In this document: positions 51,798 to 62,810 of the stretch, one piece after another | How positions within the stretch are numbered: position 1 is the first letter of the stretch | Layout of the letters: every line of letters begins with the position of its first letter | DNA from: Sorghum bicolor | Lineage: Eukaryota; Streptophyta; Magnoliopsida; Poales; Poaceae | DNA length: 64,000 bases | NCBI RefSeq assembly: GCF_000003195.3 | Contig: NC_012877.2 | Coordinates: forward strand, 20,176,294 to 20,240,293 | Direction of reading: 5' to 3' | Made by a program: the position numbers and the translations under genes | Notes under the pieces: generated by a model | Seen by the model: only the letters and a program-made list of their open reading frames with translations | The model's database searches: none | Told to the model about the DNA's origin: nothing

Positions 51798-52738
51798 CGC
51801 GACTTGGTGGACATTGTCGTAGCCGTTCGACCACCAACAATCGCAGGAAGGACACCCATCGCGACAACCGTGGTCGGGACGCTGGCAATTACCACGAACA
51901 AAGATGTGGATGTGGTCAGGAGGTGAACCAAGACCGGGACCTTCGACAAAGCCTCCTTCATAGGTATGCCCGCGAGAGCATCAACAGGCGCATTACTGAT
52001 AGAGCAGTACACGAAAACGTGTGACGCATCGAGTACGATGCAGCCCACGGCCCCCCCGGCCTAAGACAGTTCTGCTCACACCTTTGGCAAGTCGTATGGC
52101 CCCGTAATTTCAAGCTCGAGAAGCTTAAAAAGTACGATGGCAAGGAGAACCCCGAAAACTAGATCACTCTTTATGAGATCGCAGTCCGATCAGCAGCAAG
52201 AGACGAGCACGTCATGACAAACTATTTCCCAGTCGTGCTTGACCAAGCTGGCCACCAATGGCTCGTCGGTTTACCCGAGGACTCTTTTGATTCTTGGGAG
52301 GAATTGCGCTAGGCATTCATCGATAACTTCATTGCTACCTGCGAGTAGTCTGGAAACAAATACGACCTTGAGAGGATAAGGGACAGGAAGAATGAGGCCC
52401 TGCGCGACTACATCCGATGCTTCTCGGATATGTGCCTTAAGATTCAAAAAATTTCCCACGACGAGGCCATATCGGCTTTCATCAAAGGCCTACGTTTCCA
52501 CGAAGCGTTAAGAAGCAAGCTACTATGCAAGAGGCCGACCACGGTCGCCGAATTTCTCGCCACAGCCAAGAACTACGCCGATGCTGATGACGCAGAGAAG
52601 CTCATCCGAGAGACGAGCAGCCTCCCCGATGAGACGATTGCTGTGGATGCTTCGACATCCGGAATCCCCGCCGCGGCGATAATCGCGACCACCGAGAAGG
52701 GTGGGACAGGCGCTGTGACAATCGTGATGACTTCATAG
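51798..52738 (+). pseudogene. Element A gag, capsid part
   Basis: Resumes the gag of A after B. From about 52090 one frame reads 'FKLEKLKKYDGKENPEN', 'HVMTNYFPVVLDQAGHQWLVGLP', 'SFDSWEELR', 'YDLERIRDRKNEALRDYIRCFSDMCLKI' and 'DEAISAFIKGLRF', a Retrotrans_gag core. A TGA near 52021 and TAG codons near 52159, 52309 and 52348 fit Arg, Trp, Gln and Gln codons changed by C-to-T or G-to-A. A frameshift lies after 52738 and the nucleocapsid part is scrambled. Confidence 0.85.
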
Positions 52739-53022
52739 GCAAGCGACCTCGCGACAGCGATCATGAGGTAAACACAGTCAAGCATCCTAATGGACGGCGG
52801 GACTACTAGGAAGACTACAACAAGACGCTGAAAGGACCGTGCCAACCCCATCCCAAGTCCAACCAAACAAAGGAAGAATGTCGTGTCCTCAAAAGCATCT
52901 ACACACAGCAGGCCGCTCATGGAGATGCTGCCAAGAAAATTTGGATACATGACAGATGAAGTCAAGAAGACGAAGACGACGACCAGGATAGGGACCCACG
53001 GCATCAATACGTCAACCCAACC

Positions 53023-53844
53023 AACGTAGTACACTCCATTTTTGGAGGGAGGGTCTCAATCGAGTCGAAACGAGAAAGAAAACTCTTAAAGAGGGCTTGC
53101 CTCAATGTGGAGAGCGCTGGTGGTTCGATCACAGATCCTAAATTCCCTCCCTGGTCGCACCGAGAGATCTCCTTCAACAGGCAGGACCAGTGGGCTGCCA
53201 TCCCAGAGCCAAGACACTTCCCGTTGATCCTGGACCCGTGCATCAACAGCATCAGGTTCAAGCGTGTGCTCGTCGACAGGGGTAGCTCCATCGACATCCT
53301 GTTTCGCAACAGCTTGTCTGCTCTGAAGCTAACTCCGGCGCAGTGGAAACCATATGACGCTCAGTTCTGGGGCGTCCTGCCAGGACAACTCAGTACCCCT
53401 TGGCCAGATAACGTTGCCCGTCTAGTTCGGAATTCCAGACCACTTCCGCACAGAATTTGTAAACTTTGTGGTCGCCGACTTCGATGGGACCTACCACGCT
53501 ATTCTGGGTCGTCCTTCTCTCACCAAGTTCATGGCAGTCCCACTAATTCATACTTGGTCCTCAAGATGCCAACTGAGAAGGGCGTCCTGACCGTCAGAGG
53601 CAACATCTACACGGCATACACTTGCGAAGAGGAAAGCTTCAAGATCACCGAGGCAATCGACCTCTCGATTCGCATGGCAGAAACGGTGACACAAGCAACA
53701 CAAATCTCACCCGACCAGCTCAAACTACCCGAACAGGAGACTCCAAGAAAAAGCACCAAGTCCAAGGAGCACAAGGAAGTCCTACTGGTCGACGGCAGCC
53801 CAGAGAAGACAGCCCTCATTGGAGCCAATCTGGATGCCAAATAG
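53023..53844 (+). pseudogene. Element A protease
   Basis: Reads 'SIFGGRVSIESKRERKLLKRA' into 'EISFNRQDQWAAIPEPRHFPLILDPCINSIRFKRVLVDRGSSIDILF'. The active site is Asp-Arg-Gly instead of Asp-Gly-Gly (Arg codon 53278-53280). Between about 53395 and 53545 two opposite frameshifts displace the 'YHAILGRPSLTKFMAV' block into another phase. The original frame returns at 'SYLVLKMPTEKGVLTV'. Ends at a TAG at 53842, at the same relative position as the TAG ending gag-protease in C. Confidence 0.88.
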
Positions 53845-56800
53845 GAAGAAGCGCTCGTCAGGTTTCTAAGGGACAACATAAGTGTTTTCGCATGGAAACC
53901 CACGGACATGCCCGGTGTCCCACGAAGCCTGATCGAGCACTCCTTAAATGTCTCGAAGACCGCAAGACCTATCAAGCAGAAGCTACGACGGTTCGCTCAT
54001 AACAAAAAGGAGGCTATTATGATAGAGATTACATGGCTTTTAGCAGCCGGGTTTATTAAAGAAGTGTATCACCCTGATTGGCTCGCCAATCCGATCCATG
54101 TAAGAAAAAAGAATAATGAATGGAGAATGTGCGTTGATTATACCGATCTCAATAAACACTGTCCTAAAGATCCTTTTGGTCATCCCCGCATAGACGAAGT
54201 GGTCGATTCAACGGCCGGATGCGAACTACTCTCTTTTCTCAATTGTTACTCTGGTTACCACCAGATCTCGTTAAAAGAAGATGATCAGATTAAAACCTCC
54301 TTCATCACTCCCTTTGGTGCATATTGCTACACCACTATGTCCTTTGGAATAAAAAATGCCGGAGCCACCTATCAACGCGCTATTCATCAGTGCCTCCACG
54401 ACGAGATACGCGACGACCTTGTCGAGGCTTACGTCGACGACGTTGTCGTTAAAACTAGGGACTCTAGCACTCTGATCGACAACCTAGACCGCACATTTAA
54501 AGCGCTAAACAAATACAAGTGGACGCTTAACCCCAAAAAATGCATTTTTGGGGTTCCCTCTGGTATACTGCTCGGCAATGTCGTCAGCCGCAACGGCATA
54601 CGGCCAAACCCTTCAAAAGTCAAGGCGGTGCTCGATATGCGACCACCTAGAAACATAAAAGACGTTGAAAAGCTCACGGGATGCATGGCTGCTCTCAGCC
54701 AGTTTATTTCCAGGCTACGAGAAAAAGGGCTTCCTTTCTTCAGGCTACCAAAAGCATCGAAAAAATTCTCCTGGACAGAAGAAGCCGACATCGCATTTGC
54801 CTAGCTCAAAACTTTCCTCACTTCACCACCCATTCTCACCGCGCCTCAACCTAACGAGGACCTACTCCTCTATATAGCAGCAACCGATCGGGTCGTCTCT
54901 ACGGTGCTCGTGGTAGAGCGGGATGAACTAGGCCACGTCTACAAAGTCTAGAGACTAGTATACTTCATAAGCAAAGTCCTAAATGAATCCAAGACTAGGT
55001 ACCCCCAGATACAAAAATTAATCTATGCCATCCTAATCACCTCAAGGAAGTTGAAACACTACTTCGATGGTCATCGCATTTTAGTTACTACAAGTTTTCC
55101 GTTGGGAGACATCTTGCGCAACAAGGACGCCAATGGCAGAATTATAAAGTGGGCCATGGAATTATGCCCATTTTCATTGGATTTCCAAAGTCGTACAACC
55201 ATCAAGTCTCAAGCCCTGGTCGACTTCATCACAGAATGGACAGATCACAACGCACCACCCTCTCCAGATGTCTCCGATCACTGGTCAATGTTCTTCGATG
55301 GGTCCCTAAAAATCAATGGCGCTGGTGCCGGAATCCTTTTCATTTCACCAAACAAGGACAAACTATGCTACATCCTTAGGATCGTCTTCCCGGCATCCAA
55401 CAATGTCGCCGAGTATGAAGCATGCTTGCATGGCATCCAATTGGCCGTTGAACTAGGAGTTAAGCGCCTTTACGTCTACGGCGACTCTGCCCTGGTCATT
55501 AACCAGTTAAATAAGGAGTGGGACACCACTCATGAGAAAATCGAATTTTTATGGAATAGAATACATACATGTGGTCCGGGAGAAGAATCAAGCATCAGAT
55601 GCGTTGTCAAAGATAGGATCATCCCGGGCTCAGATTCCGCAAGGTATTTTTGTCCAAGACATCGACACACCAAGCGTCGGAATGGACCTGGTCAGCAAGC
55701 CACCCAACGAGACACTGCTCGTCCAGGACACAACCCCGACAACCAGCGACAACGACTGGTGCACACCTTTCATTAAGTACCTCTTGGACGGTTCAGGATT
55801 TCAAGACAAAACAGAAAACGAACGCCTCATCCGACGATCCAAAAACTATATAATGGTTGACGACTGACTCATGCGAAAGAATGCAAACTTAGAAGTCTTG
55901 TTGAAATGCATAACTCAAGACGATGGCATCAAGCTGCTAGATGACATACACGCTGGATCCTATGGCAACCTCGTCGCCTCTAGAACACTGGTCGGAAAGG
56001 CTTTCCGAGCAGGTTTTTACTGGCCAACCGTAGTAGCTGACGCTGAGAAGCTGGTCCAACATTGTGAAGGGTGCCAGTTCTTCGCTAAAAGGACTCACAT
56101 ACCCGCTCACAAGATCCAGACGATACCGTCATCTTGGCCATTCGCCTGCTGGGGTCTTGACATGATTGGGCCATTAAAACTAGCCCCCGGCAATTTCAAA
56201 TTCATGTTCGTGCTGATGGACAAGTTCTCAAAGTGGATCGAGTACATGCCACTGGTTAAAGCAACTTCAGAGAAGGCTATAGAATTCATCAATCAAATCA
56301 TACATAGTTTCGGAGTTCCCAACAGTATAATCACCGACCCTGGCACTCAGTTCACCGGCACTACATTCTGGGATTTCTGTGATGACAGAGGCATAGTTGT
56401 AAAATACGTGTCAGTAGCTCATCCTCGAGCCAACGGTCAAGTCGAGCGAGCCAATGGGATGATTATTGATGCACTAAAGAAAAGGCTGTACACGGAAAAT
56501 GATAGGGCACCGGAGCGGTGGTTGAAAGAATTACCAACAGTGGTCTGGGGTCTCCAAACACAGCCTAGTCGGAACACGGGTGTATCCCCCTATTTCATGG
56601 TTTATGGGGCTGAGGTGGTGCTTCCCTCTGACGTAGCTTTCGGATCCCAAAGAGTCGAGCATTTCGACCAGTCTTCAGTAGACCACACGAGAGAACATGA
56701 AATTAATTGCACAGAAGAGAAACGGTTTGCCTCCTGCCTTCAAACAGTACCTCGAAGCCATGAGACGATACTGCAACAAGAACGTCAAGGATCGCTCCTT

Positions 56801-56990
56801 CATGGTCAGTGAACTGGTACTCAAATGGGAAACAAGCCAGGAGGGAATGCATGAGCTATCTATGCCCTGGGAGGGACCTTTTGTGGTCGCCGAAGTTACA
56901 CGTCCCACCTCTTATAGGCTGGCTTACCCGGACAGAACAAGCCTGCCCAACTCCTGGCACATAGACAAATTACGGCGTTTCTACCCGTAA
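53845..56990 (+). pseudogene. Element A pol: RT, two RNase H, integrase
   Basis: RT: 'HPDWLANPIHVRKKNNEWRMCVDY', motif A as FLNCYSGYHQ with the catalytic Asp changed to Asn (54241-54243), 'MSFGIKNAGATYQ', YVDDVVVK intact. Stops at 54802 and near 54948. RNase H, then plant-type second RNase H ('[15 protein letters not shown]', '[14 protein letters not shown]', '[10 protein letters not shown]'). A frameshift near 55535 and TGA 55865. Integrase with HHCC finger (55940-56100), 'GLDMIGPL', 'ITDPGTQFTG' and 'NGQVERANGM', DDE intact; frameshift near 56700; C-terminus 'MPWEGPFVVAEVTRPTSYRL...LRRFYP'. Close in layout to element C but another family. Confidence 0.93.
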
Positions 56991-57289
56991 GTTTTAGTAC
57001 ATCTTACTTGTATCCTTTTCTAATGAAGAATAATAAAGTTTATCTTTTTGTTGTATATTTCTACATATGCAGAATACTCGACAAGCACGACAACATTGAC
57101 AAGTCACGCAACGAAATCACTCAAGGGTACTCGACATGATTCAGTGATACATCACTCAGAAAACTTATTTACAGTGCTCAAAACCACGGTTCTTAAATTT
57201 AGACTTTATTACAAACTTTATAAACAAAGTTTATAGTAAACACCCCTCTGGGCGGCTTCTAGTCTATCTCTACAGACTACTCTAAGAGC
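56991..57289. other. Element A spacer after pol
   Basis: AT-rich with AATGAAGAATAATAAAG near 57021, a likely polyadenylation region. No gene seen. Confidence 0.5.
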
Positions 57290-59980
57290 CTACTGCTCAG
57301 GTCGCTCGCCCGCACGGGCTTCTTGAGCCGTCGAAGGGGTCGGGGCCACCGGCGCCTGGCTGGTCGAGACCGTAGGCGTCGAACGCCCATCTCCTACATT
57401 TGACACCCCCGACAACTCCCTAGCCGACCTGTCTGACCCTGGCTGATCGAGGGGAGTAGACATCCCGCAGAGGTTTATGTCGCCGATCACCGTCGATGAC
57501 ATGTCGAGCAGGCCGACAAGAAGGTCATCCGCCTCCTTCGAACCAACCTCCTTTGGGTATCCCCTCTCCAACCGAGACAAGTCGACTAGGGGTTAGTGAG
57601 CACACACCATGCTGAGGACATGGGCTCCGACGAACTCCCTAGCGTCCTTCACGAACTGCTGAAGCCAGCCCCATGCTTGTTGCTCCTTCTAGACCGGGGT
57701 CAGCCTCGGTGTGCGGGGCTGGTCCTCGGGGAGCTCGGGGCTGATCAGATCCAGCACCGGCGTGACTCCTTTCTAGATCTTTATGCAATTTGTCTTCCAG
57801 GAGTCCCGGTCTTTGACCAGGTCCTGGACATGCTTTTTAGCATTGGCCTTGAGCACTATGACAAATTTCAAAGAAAAAACGAAGGAAGACAATCAACAAC
57901 ATGCTACGACAATAAATACTTTGTGGTCGGAATAGTCAAAGTAGATCCTACCAGTCAGCTCCCGATTCCTGGTCTTGAGCTCCTCGACAACCATACGCTC
58001 GCCTTCTAGCGCACGAGCACGCTCTTGGCCGAGCTAGTCTCCTTCCTTTTGGAGGCGCTCGATCTCCTCCTCCCGACCTGATGTGATAATTGTTTGTCAT
58101 AAAAATCGACCACGTAGTTAACTACAACTACTTAGAATTTTGACTTACTCCTCTTTTCACGGTCCTTCTCGGCTAGTCACCGAGTTAGGTCCAGCACACG
58201 CTCTTCCTGAGCTGCCTTCTCCTTCACCTCCCTCTCGGCTTCTAACTGAAGGCGGTCCACCTCCACGGTCAGGGCTTTGTTCTCGGTGACCACGCCCTTA
58301 ATTTGGTCAAAGCACCTTTTCCGCTACTTCGCCGTTCTCATTGCATCCTACGAATTTCAGGCATACCACATAGTGAACACTCAATGGTATATATACTCCA
58401 ATAGAATGTGAGACCACTTACCTTAACTTCACTGACGAGCCACTTGGCAACGCGCTCTACCCTCTCCGCCTCCTCGACCTCGGCGATCTCCTCGTGGCCG
58501 GCCCAGTGGTCCCCATGCTAGCGCCATACGTAAATGTGTTGGCGACCATCACGGGGATGCCCCTGGATTTCCTCCACTTCATCATCGGAGGCTGCCTGAG
58601 CTTCCTCGCCCTCTGTGCTACCCCCAACCACGGTAACGGGTATCATAGGACCCTTACCTCGGTTAGGAGTGCCCTCCTACGTGGGAGCCTCCACTGGAGC
58701 TGGAGTCGGGGCCCTGCCCTCTTCAACTGGAGCAAGGGACGGGGCCTTGTCTTCCTCCACTGCCGCACTGCTCGGGGGAGGAGTCCCCACGGTCTCATCA
58801 CCCCTTGTCGTGGTGCTCGACTCGGCCCTAACTCGGGCCAGGTCCTCGTCGGCCACCTCCGTCGCAGTGACAACGGTGGGTTGCTCTACGGGCTGCTCTG
58901 GGGCAGTCTGTCCCGCGATGTTATGCTCGGTAGCCACCGGCTCAGTTGTCCTTGAGCCCGAAACATTGCTAGGATCAACATCCGAGGCAGTACTACAAAG
59001 AAAACCCAATCCAAAATTACTACACCGAAATCAAACTCCACGAAAAAAGAAATTTTCTTGATAAACATACAGATTGGAAATTTGGTGCGCCGCAGTGAAC
59101 ACCCTTCTCCTGGCTCGCCGAGCCGCCGTCGCCGCCTCTGTTCCTCCTGGTCGTGCCTCCTCGACGTGCGCGGCAGGCGGGTCCTCGGCAACCCGACCAT
59201 CGTCGCCTGGGGTGACGTCTGGGCGGCTGCAGGGTCTGCAGACCAAGTTTTGGGCCGCCTCCTCCTCCTCATCATCATCATCGATGATTCTAACAAGCCC
59301 GCGGCACTTGGGTGCTCGGCTGTCTGAGATCGACCCCTGGCCCATCACAGGGCCTACAACTGCTCCTGTAGGTGCTGCTCCTGGTGGAGATGGCTCCACA
59401 GCCATCGGCCTCTTGCCGTCCACCCAGTCGTCGGTGGTCAGCACCGGCCGGTTCTCCCATTCGTCACTACTGGTGTATCGGTCACACCGAGCAGCGTCGT
59501 CCACTAGGGGATCCATTCCGGCCGGGTGCTCCATACCATGCGCCAGCAACACATATACCATCGCCCGGTCAATGTCTCCGATCTACAACAAAAGTACGAC
59601 AAGCTATTAGCATAAGAGTGTGATACTTTCAGAACACTGCAGAAAGAATTCTACTACCTTCGGGGCTGGTTGACCCAGCTTGTGGGCGTGCATCCGGTTG
59701 TCGCTTCAAATGAAGCTGTTGTCAGCCAGGTTGAACAATTCATTGCTCCGCCGCTGGATCTCTGGCTTCTTCAGCTTGTCCCGGTGCATGCTGGTCGAGT
59801 CCTGGCTGCCTTGGTATTCATATGCCAAGTGTACCCTCCTCTGGCAGGGCATGTCTCGTCTGCTCAGGAAGTTCCCGACCACTCCTGGCCCGTCCAGTCG
59901 TGACCAGTCAATCAGAGTCATCAACTCCGACACCTGACCAGTATACTCCGGCCGGTCTGTCCAACTGGTCCTCTTCTCGG
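57290..59980 (-). pseudogene. Element A antisense accessory gene (N-terminus cut by E)
   Basis: Minus-strand gene between pol and the lost 3' LTR. From 59980 the frame gives 'VSELMTLIDWSRLDGPGVVGNFLSRRDMPCQRRVHLAYEYQG', resembling the C-terminal half of the globular part of such genes. Next exon (59583-59060) carries 'AMVYVLLAHGMEHPAGMDPL' and a DDDDEEEE run; next (58980-58440) a Pro/Glu/Thr/Val-rich segment and an acidic helix; then Glu/Lys-rich coiled-coil blocks (58300-57600) and a final short exon (57580-57290) that is Ser/Thr-rich. Exon borders are approximate and several stops exist. Same order as in C (globular, acidic run, low complexity, coiled coil). Function unknown. The TATA box would lie in the part removed by E. 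Confidence 0.65.
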
Positions 59981-61282
59981 TGTTGACACTTACTAACACC
60001 ACTTGAATACTAGGTTGTCATCCCCAGTATGGCACTAGAGTGTACTATGGTATTTATACACACACAGAAAAATCCGCAAGCGCACGGATACCGTTGTAGC
60101 TTTTACCCGGTTAAAGGTTTTATCGTATCCACAGGTAAATGGGAGAACCAACTACGCTCTAACTTAACCAAGATAGATAGATAGGTGTAAATAGGAAAGA
60201 TGGTAGAATTGAATAAGAACAATATTAAAGGTAAAATGATAATGGGGGAATATAGAGTAGAGCAATCTAATATATGGGCGATAATAGGAGAATAGAGAAG
60301 ATAACTAGGGTTTCTCCACTTCAAAGGGGTATGTCTGTCTGTGGCGTACCATAAGTATAAAACAACACAGAGGATACTTATACCTAAGGTCGAGGACTCC
60401 TACCAGTCCTGCTAACGGGAGGTGGACTATAGAGGACCATCGTAGCTGTCACCTACGTGGCCTACCACGCGATCCAGCTAACATGGGATATCCACAAGTA
60501 ATCTAGGTCTAAGCACCACGCTTACACCTATACTACAACTATCACATATAGCGTCCTATAGATTAAAGTACTCAAAAGAGTTGTGAACCAGAACATACAT
60601 GGATAGTAATTTCATAATGAAATAAGAAGTAGATTACCAGAGTCATCCCATGAGCAAGCTTGATTAGAGCTTCATCATGGCGAAGTACAACCGGAGGAAG
60701 AACCGACATGCCGGCCTCTCCTCCAATCCTCCCTCGCTCTCCATCTCACTACTATTTAGATCTACTCTAGTTTAGAGAAGAGAGGAGAGCTCTCATCTCC
60801 AAACCCTAGCTTTTGCTCGGTCTATGAATAATGAATAGGGATTCAGAGGTGCTTTCTCCAGGGCCAGGGGCCCTGCTTATATAGCCCCCTCGAATGAACG
60901 TGGGCCGTCGGATCAAACCGACCTTAATCGCATGGTTTTCCTTGATCCTCAAAGGCGGAGCCTGATTGGTGGAAAACGTAGGGTGGGCGCCCTAGGGGGC
61001 AGGGCGGGTGCCCTACCCCCGGGCCCGCTCGGCCTCCTGTTCGTTCCTGTGGCTTCTGGACTCTTCTAGGTGATAGAAAATTGCGCACACATTAATATCT
61101 CTATGTAAACCCGACATGTGGGCCTTTCCTCCATGTTTCCAGATAACCGCCTGTAGAAATAGACAAACACCAAAACTCGTGGAATTCTGTCAGATAAAAC
61201 CCTAAGTCTGGGTGTTGGTTGCATTTGGATCCTTTTCTTTGTTTATTTGATAATTAAATTTGATACTTAAGGACCGTCACCA
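59981..61282 (-). repeat. Element E LTR (3' LTR in element orientation)
   Basis: Plus-strand ends TGTTGACACT and GTCACCA; a polypurine tract lies to its right, so the element runs on the minus strand. U3 palindromes GGGCGCCC (60985-60992) and GGGTGCCC (61006-61013) are 21 bp apart. U5 hairpin ATCCGCAAGCGCACGGAT at 60072-60089. Candidate TSD CTCGG (59976-59980); the other end lies outside the window. Confidence 0.88.
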
Positions 61283-62810
61283 ACTCCCCCAAGCTTACCT
61301 CTTGCTCGTCCCTGAGCAAGGATGGACTCTAGAGTTTCTACAGTGGTTTCATGCCTTAAAGGTACACATGCGTTCGAACAAGATCTCATCTCTGGGTTAG
61401 GATAAACTGTTAAGATTTAAACTTACTCATATTACCTTTCACCATGGGACTTGCAACTGTCACTTATGTCTTGAGCAGTTAAAAGATAGAATGGTCAAAG
61501 CAAGCGCCATGTCTCTTGTTCTTTGATCAACTATAGCTCTAGAGTTTTTGTAGATTTTCAAAATAAAACTTAGAGATTCCTTGTATGACTCTCTCAATTC
61601 TCTCTTTTGTGGTATTTCTGGATCCTTACCAAGGCAGTGATGGTATATGCCTTCTCTCAAAGTATGTAGTATTTGTGGTATGAGGCATAGTGACATTGCC
61701 TTCTCTCTCACCCTACTCTAATAAGGTTTTGATATCTGGAGCTCATAGTTGGGAGACAGCTAATACATACTTACAAGACATTTATTATATAGTCAAACCA
61801 TGGATCTAGAAGAACAAGTCAATAAGTCAAATCAAGATGTGCATGTGTGGCGAATGAATGGTGATAATGGTGAAAATAATGGTGAAAGTCTAATTCTACT
61901 TTTGCTCTTTTGAGGGGGTACATACCTTCCTTTCACTTGAGGTTTTTGAGGAGAATGAGATGCTCTATATTTTTTTCTTTTCTCTCAGGTGGGTATCTTG
62001 TAGCCCTAATTCTACTATCGGAAACTTGTCCATTTTTTACCTCTCGTCTCACTTTTCCTTTTCTTCGAGGTTCCGGGCACTTGCCCCTTTTTATTTCATC
62101 GTATTTTTATTTTTTTTCAGAGCACTCATCCTCCTAGAATAATATAGCAAGTGGTAGTAACCAAGATAACTCAAGCATTTATTTCACAGGGAATAACAGG
62201 GTTAGGAAAAAGTTTTTGGCTATTCTCTCCTAGATAGGAGTAGAATAATTTTAGGTAAATCTGGAGATAGAATTGAGTGGATGTATGTGGATGCGTAATT
62301 TCAGAGTAGAAGTAGCATGTATGAGTGAACGTGCAAGTGAATCTTGACTTTAACCGCATGACAAGCTCCTAAGGGTCTACACAGCTTGACGACACCCAAA
62401 GCTCATAAGCAGTAAAAAGTAAATGTATGGTTCATAGTCTAATAAGCATGTATATATGGCTGTGGTAGGATTTTAAACTCTCATCATACAGGAACTCATC
62501 ATGCAACATTTTAAAGATTTTCAAAGATAAAACTCTCCAGAATTCTAGCATCTCTAGGAATAAGATAAACAACAGCTCAACCTTCCCATATCATATCCAT
62601 TAATGACTTTGACTTTAGATCAAGTACTCTTCCCAGAAGTTTAGGTTTAGAGCAAATCTTAATTCATGACAGTCATGCCTAAACTTGAGAGAGATTTCAA
62701 TTTTGCGAACTAGTCATGGCAGAGCAACTATTCATCATTTCCATGTGAGAGCTTATCATGAGGGTTCAAAGCAAACTTTATATATTTATTTATTTATTTA
62801 GCAAACTAAG
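61283..62810 (-). other. Element E 3' non-coding region
   Basis: Matches the 3' region of D and B: polypurine tract AAGCTTGGGGGAGT at its left edge, the 'CCCTAATTCTACTATCGGA.ACTTGTCC' unit near 62004, and the GAGCAACTATTCATCATTTCC block near 62721. No coding region. It is interrupted at 62811 by another LTR. Confidence 0.75.

Noticed and set aside
58494..59610. Plus-strand frames of 148-178 codons rich in Ser/Ala
   Set aside because: They are shadows of the Pro/Glu/Thr-rich antisense gene of element A.
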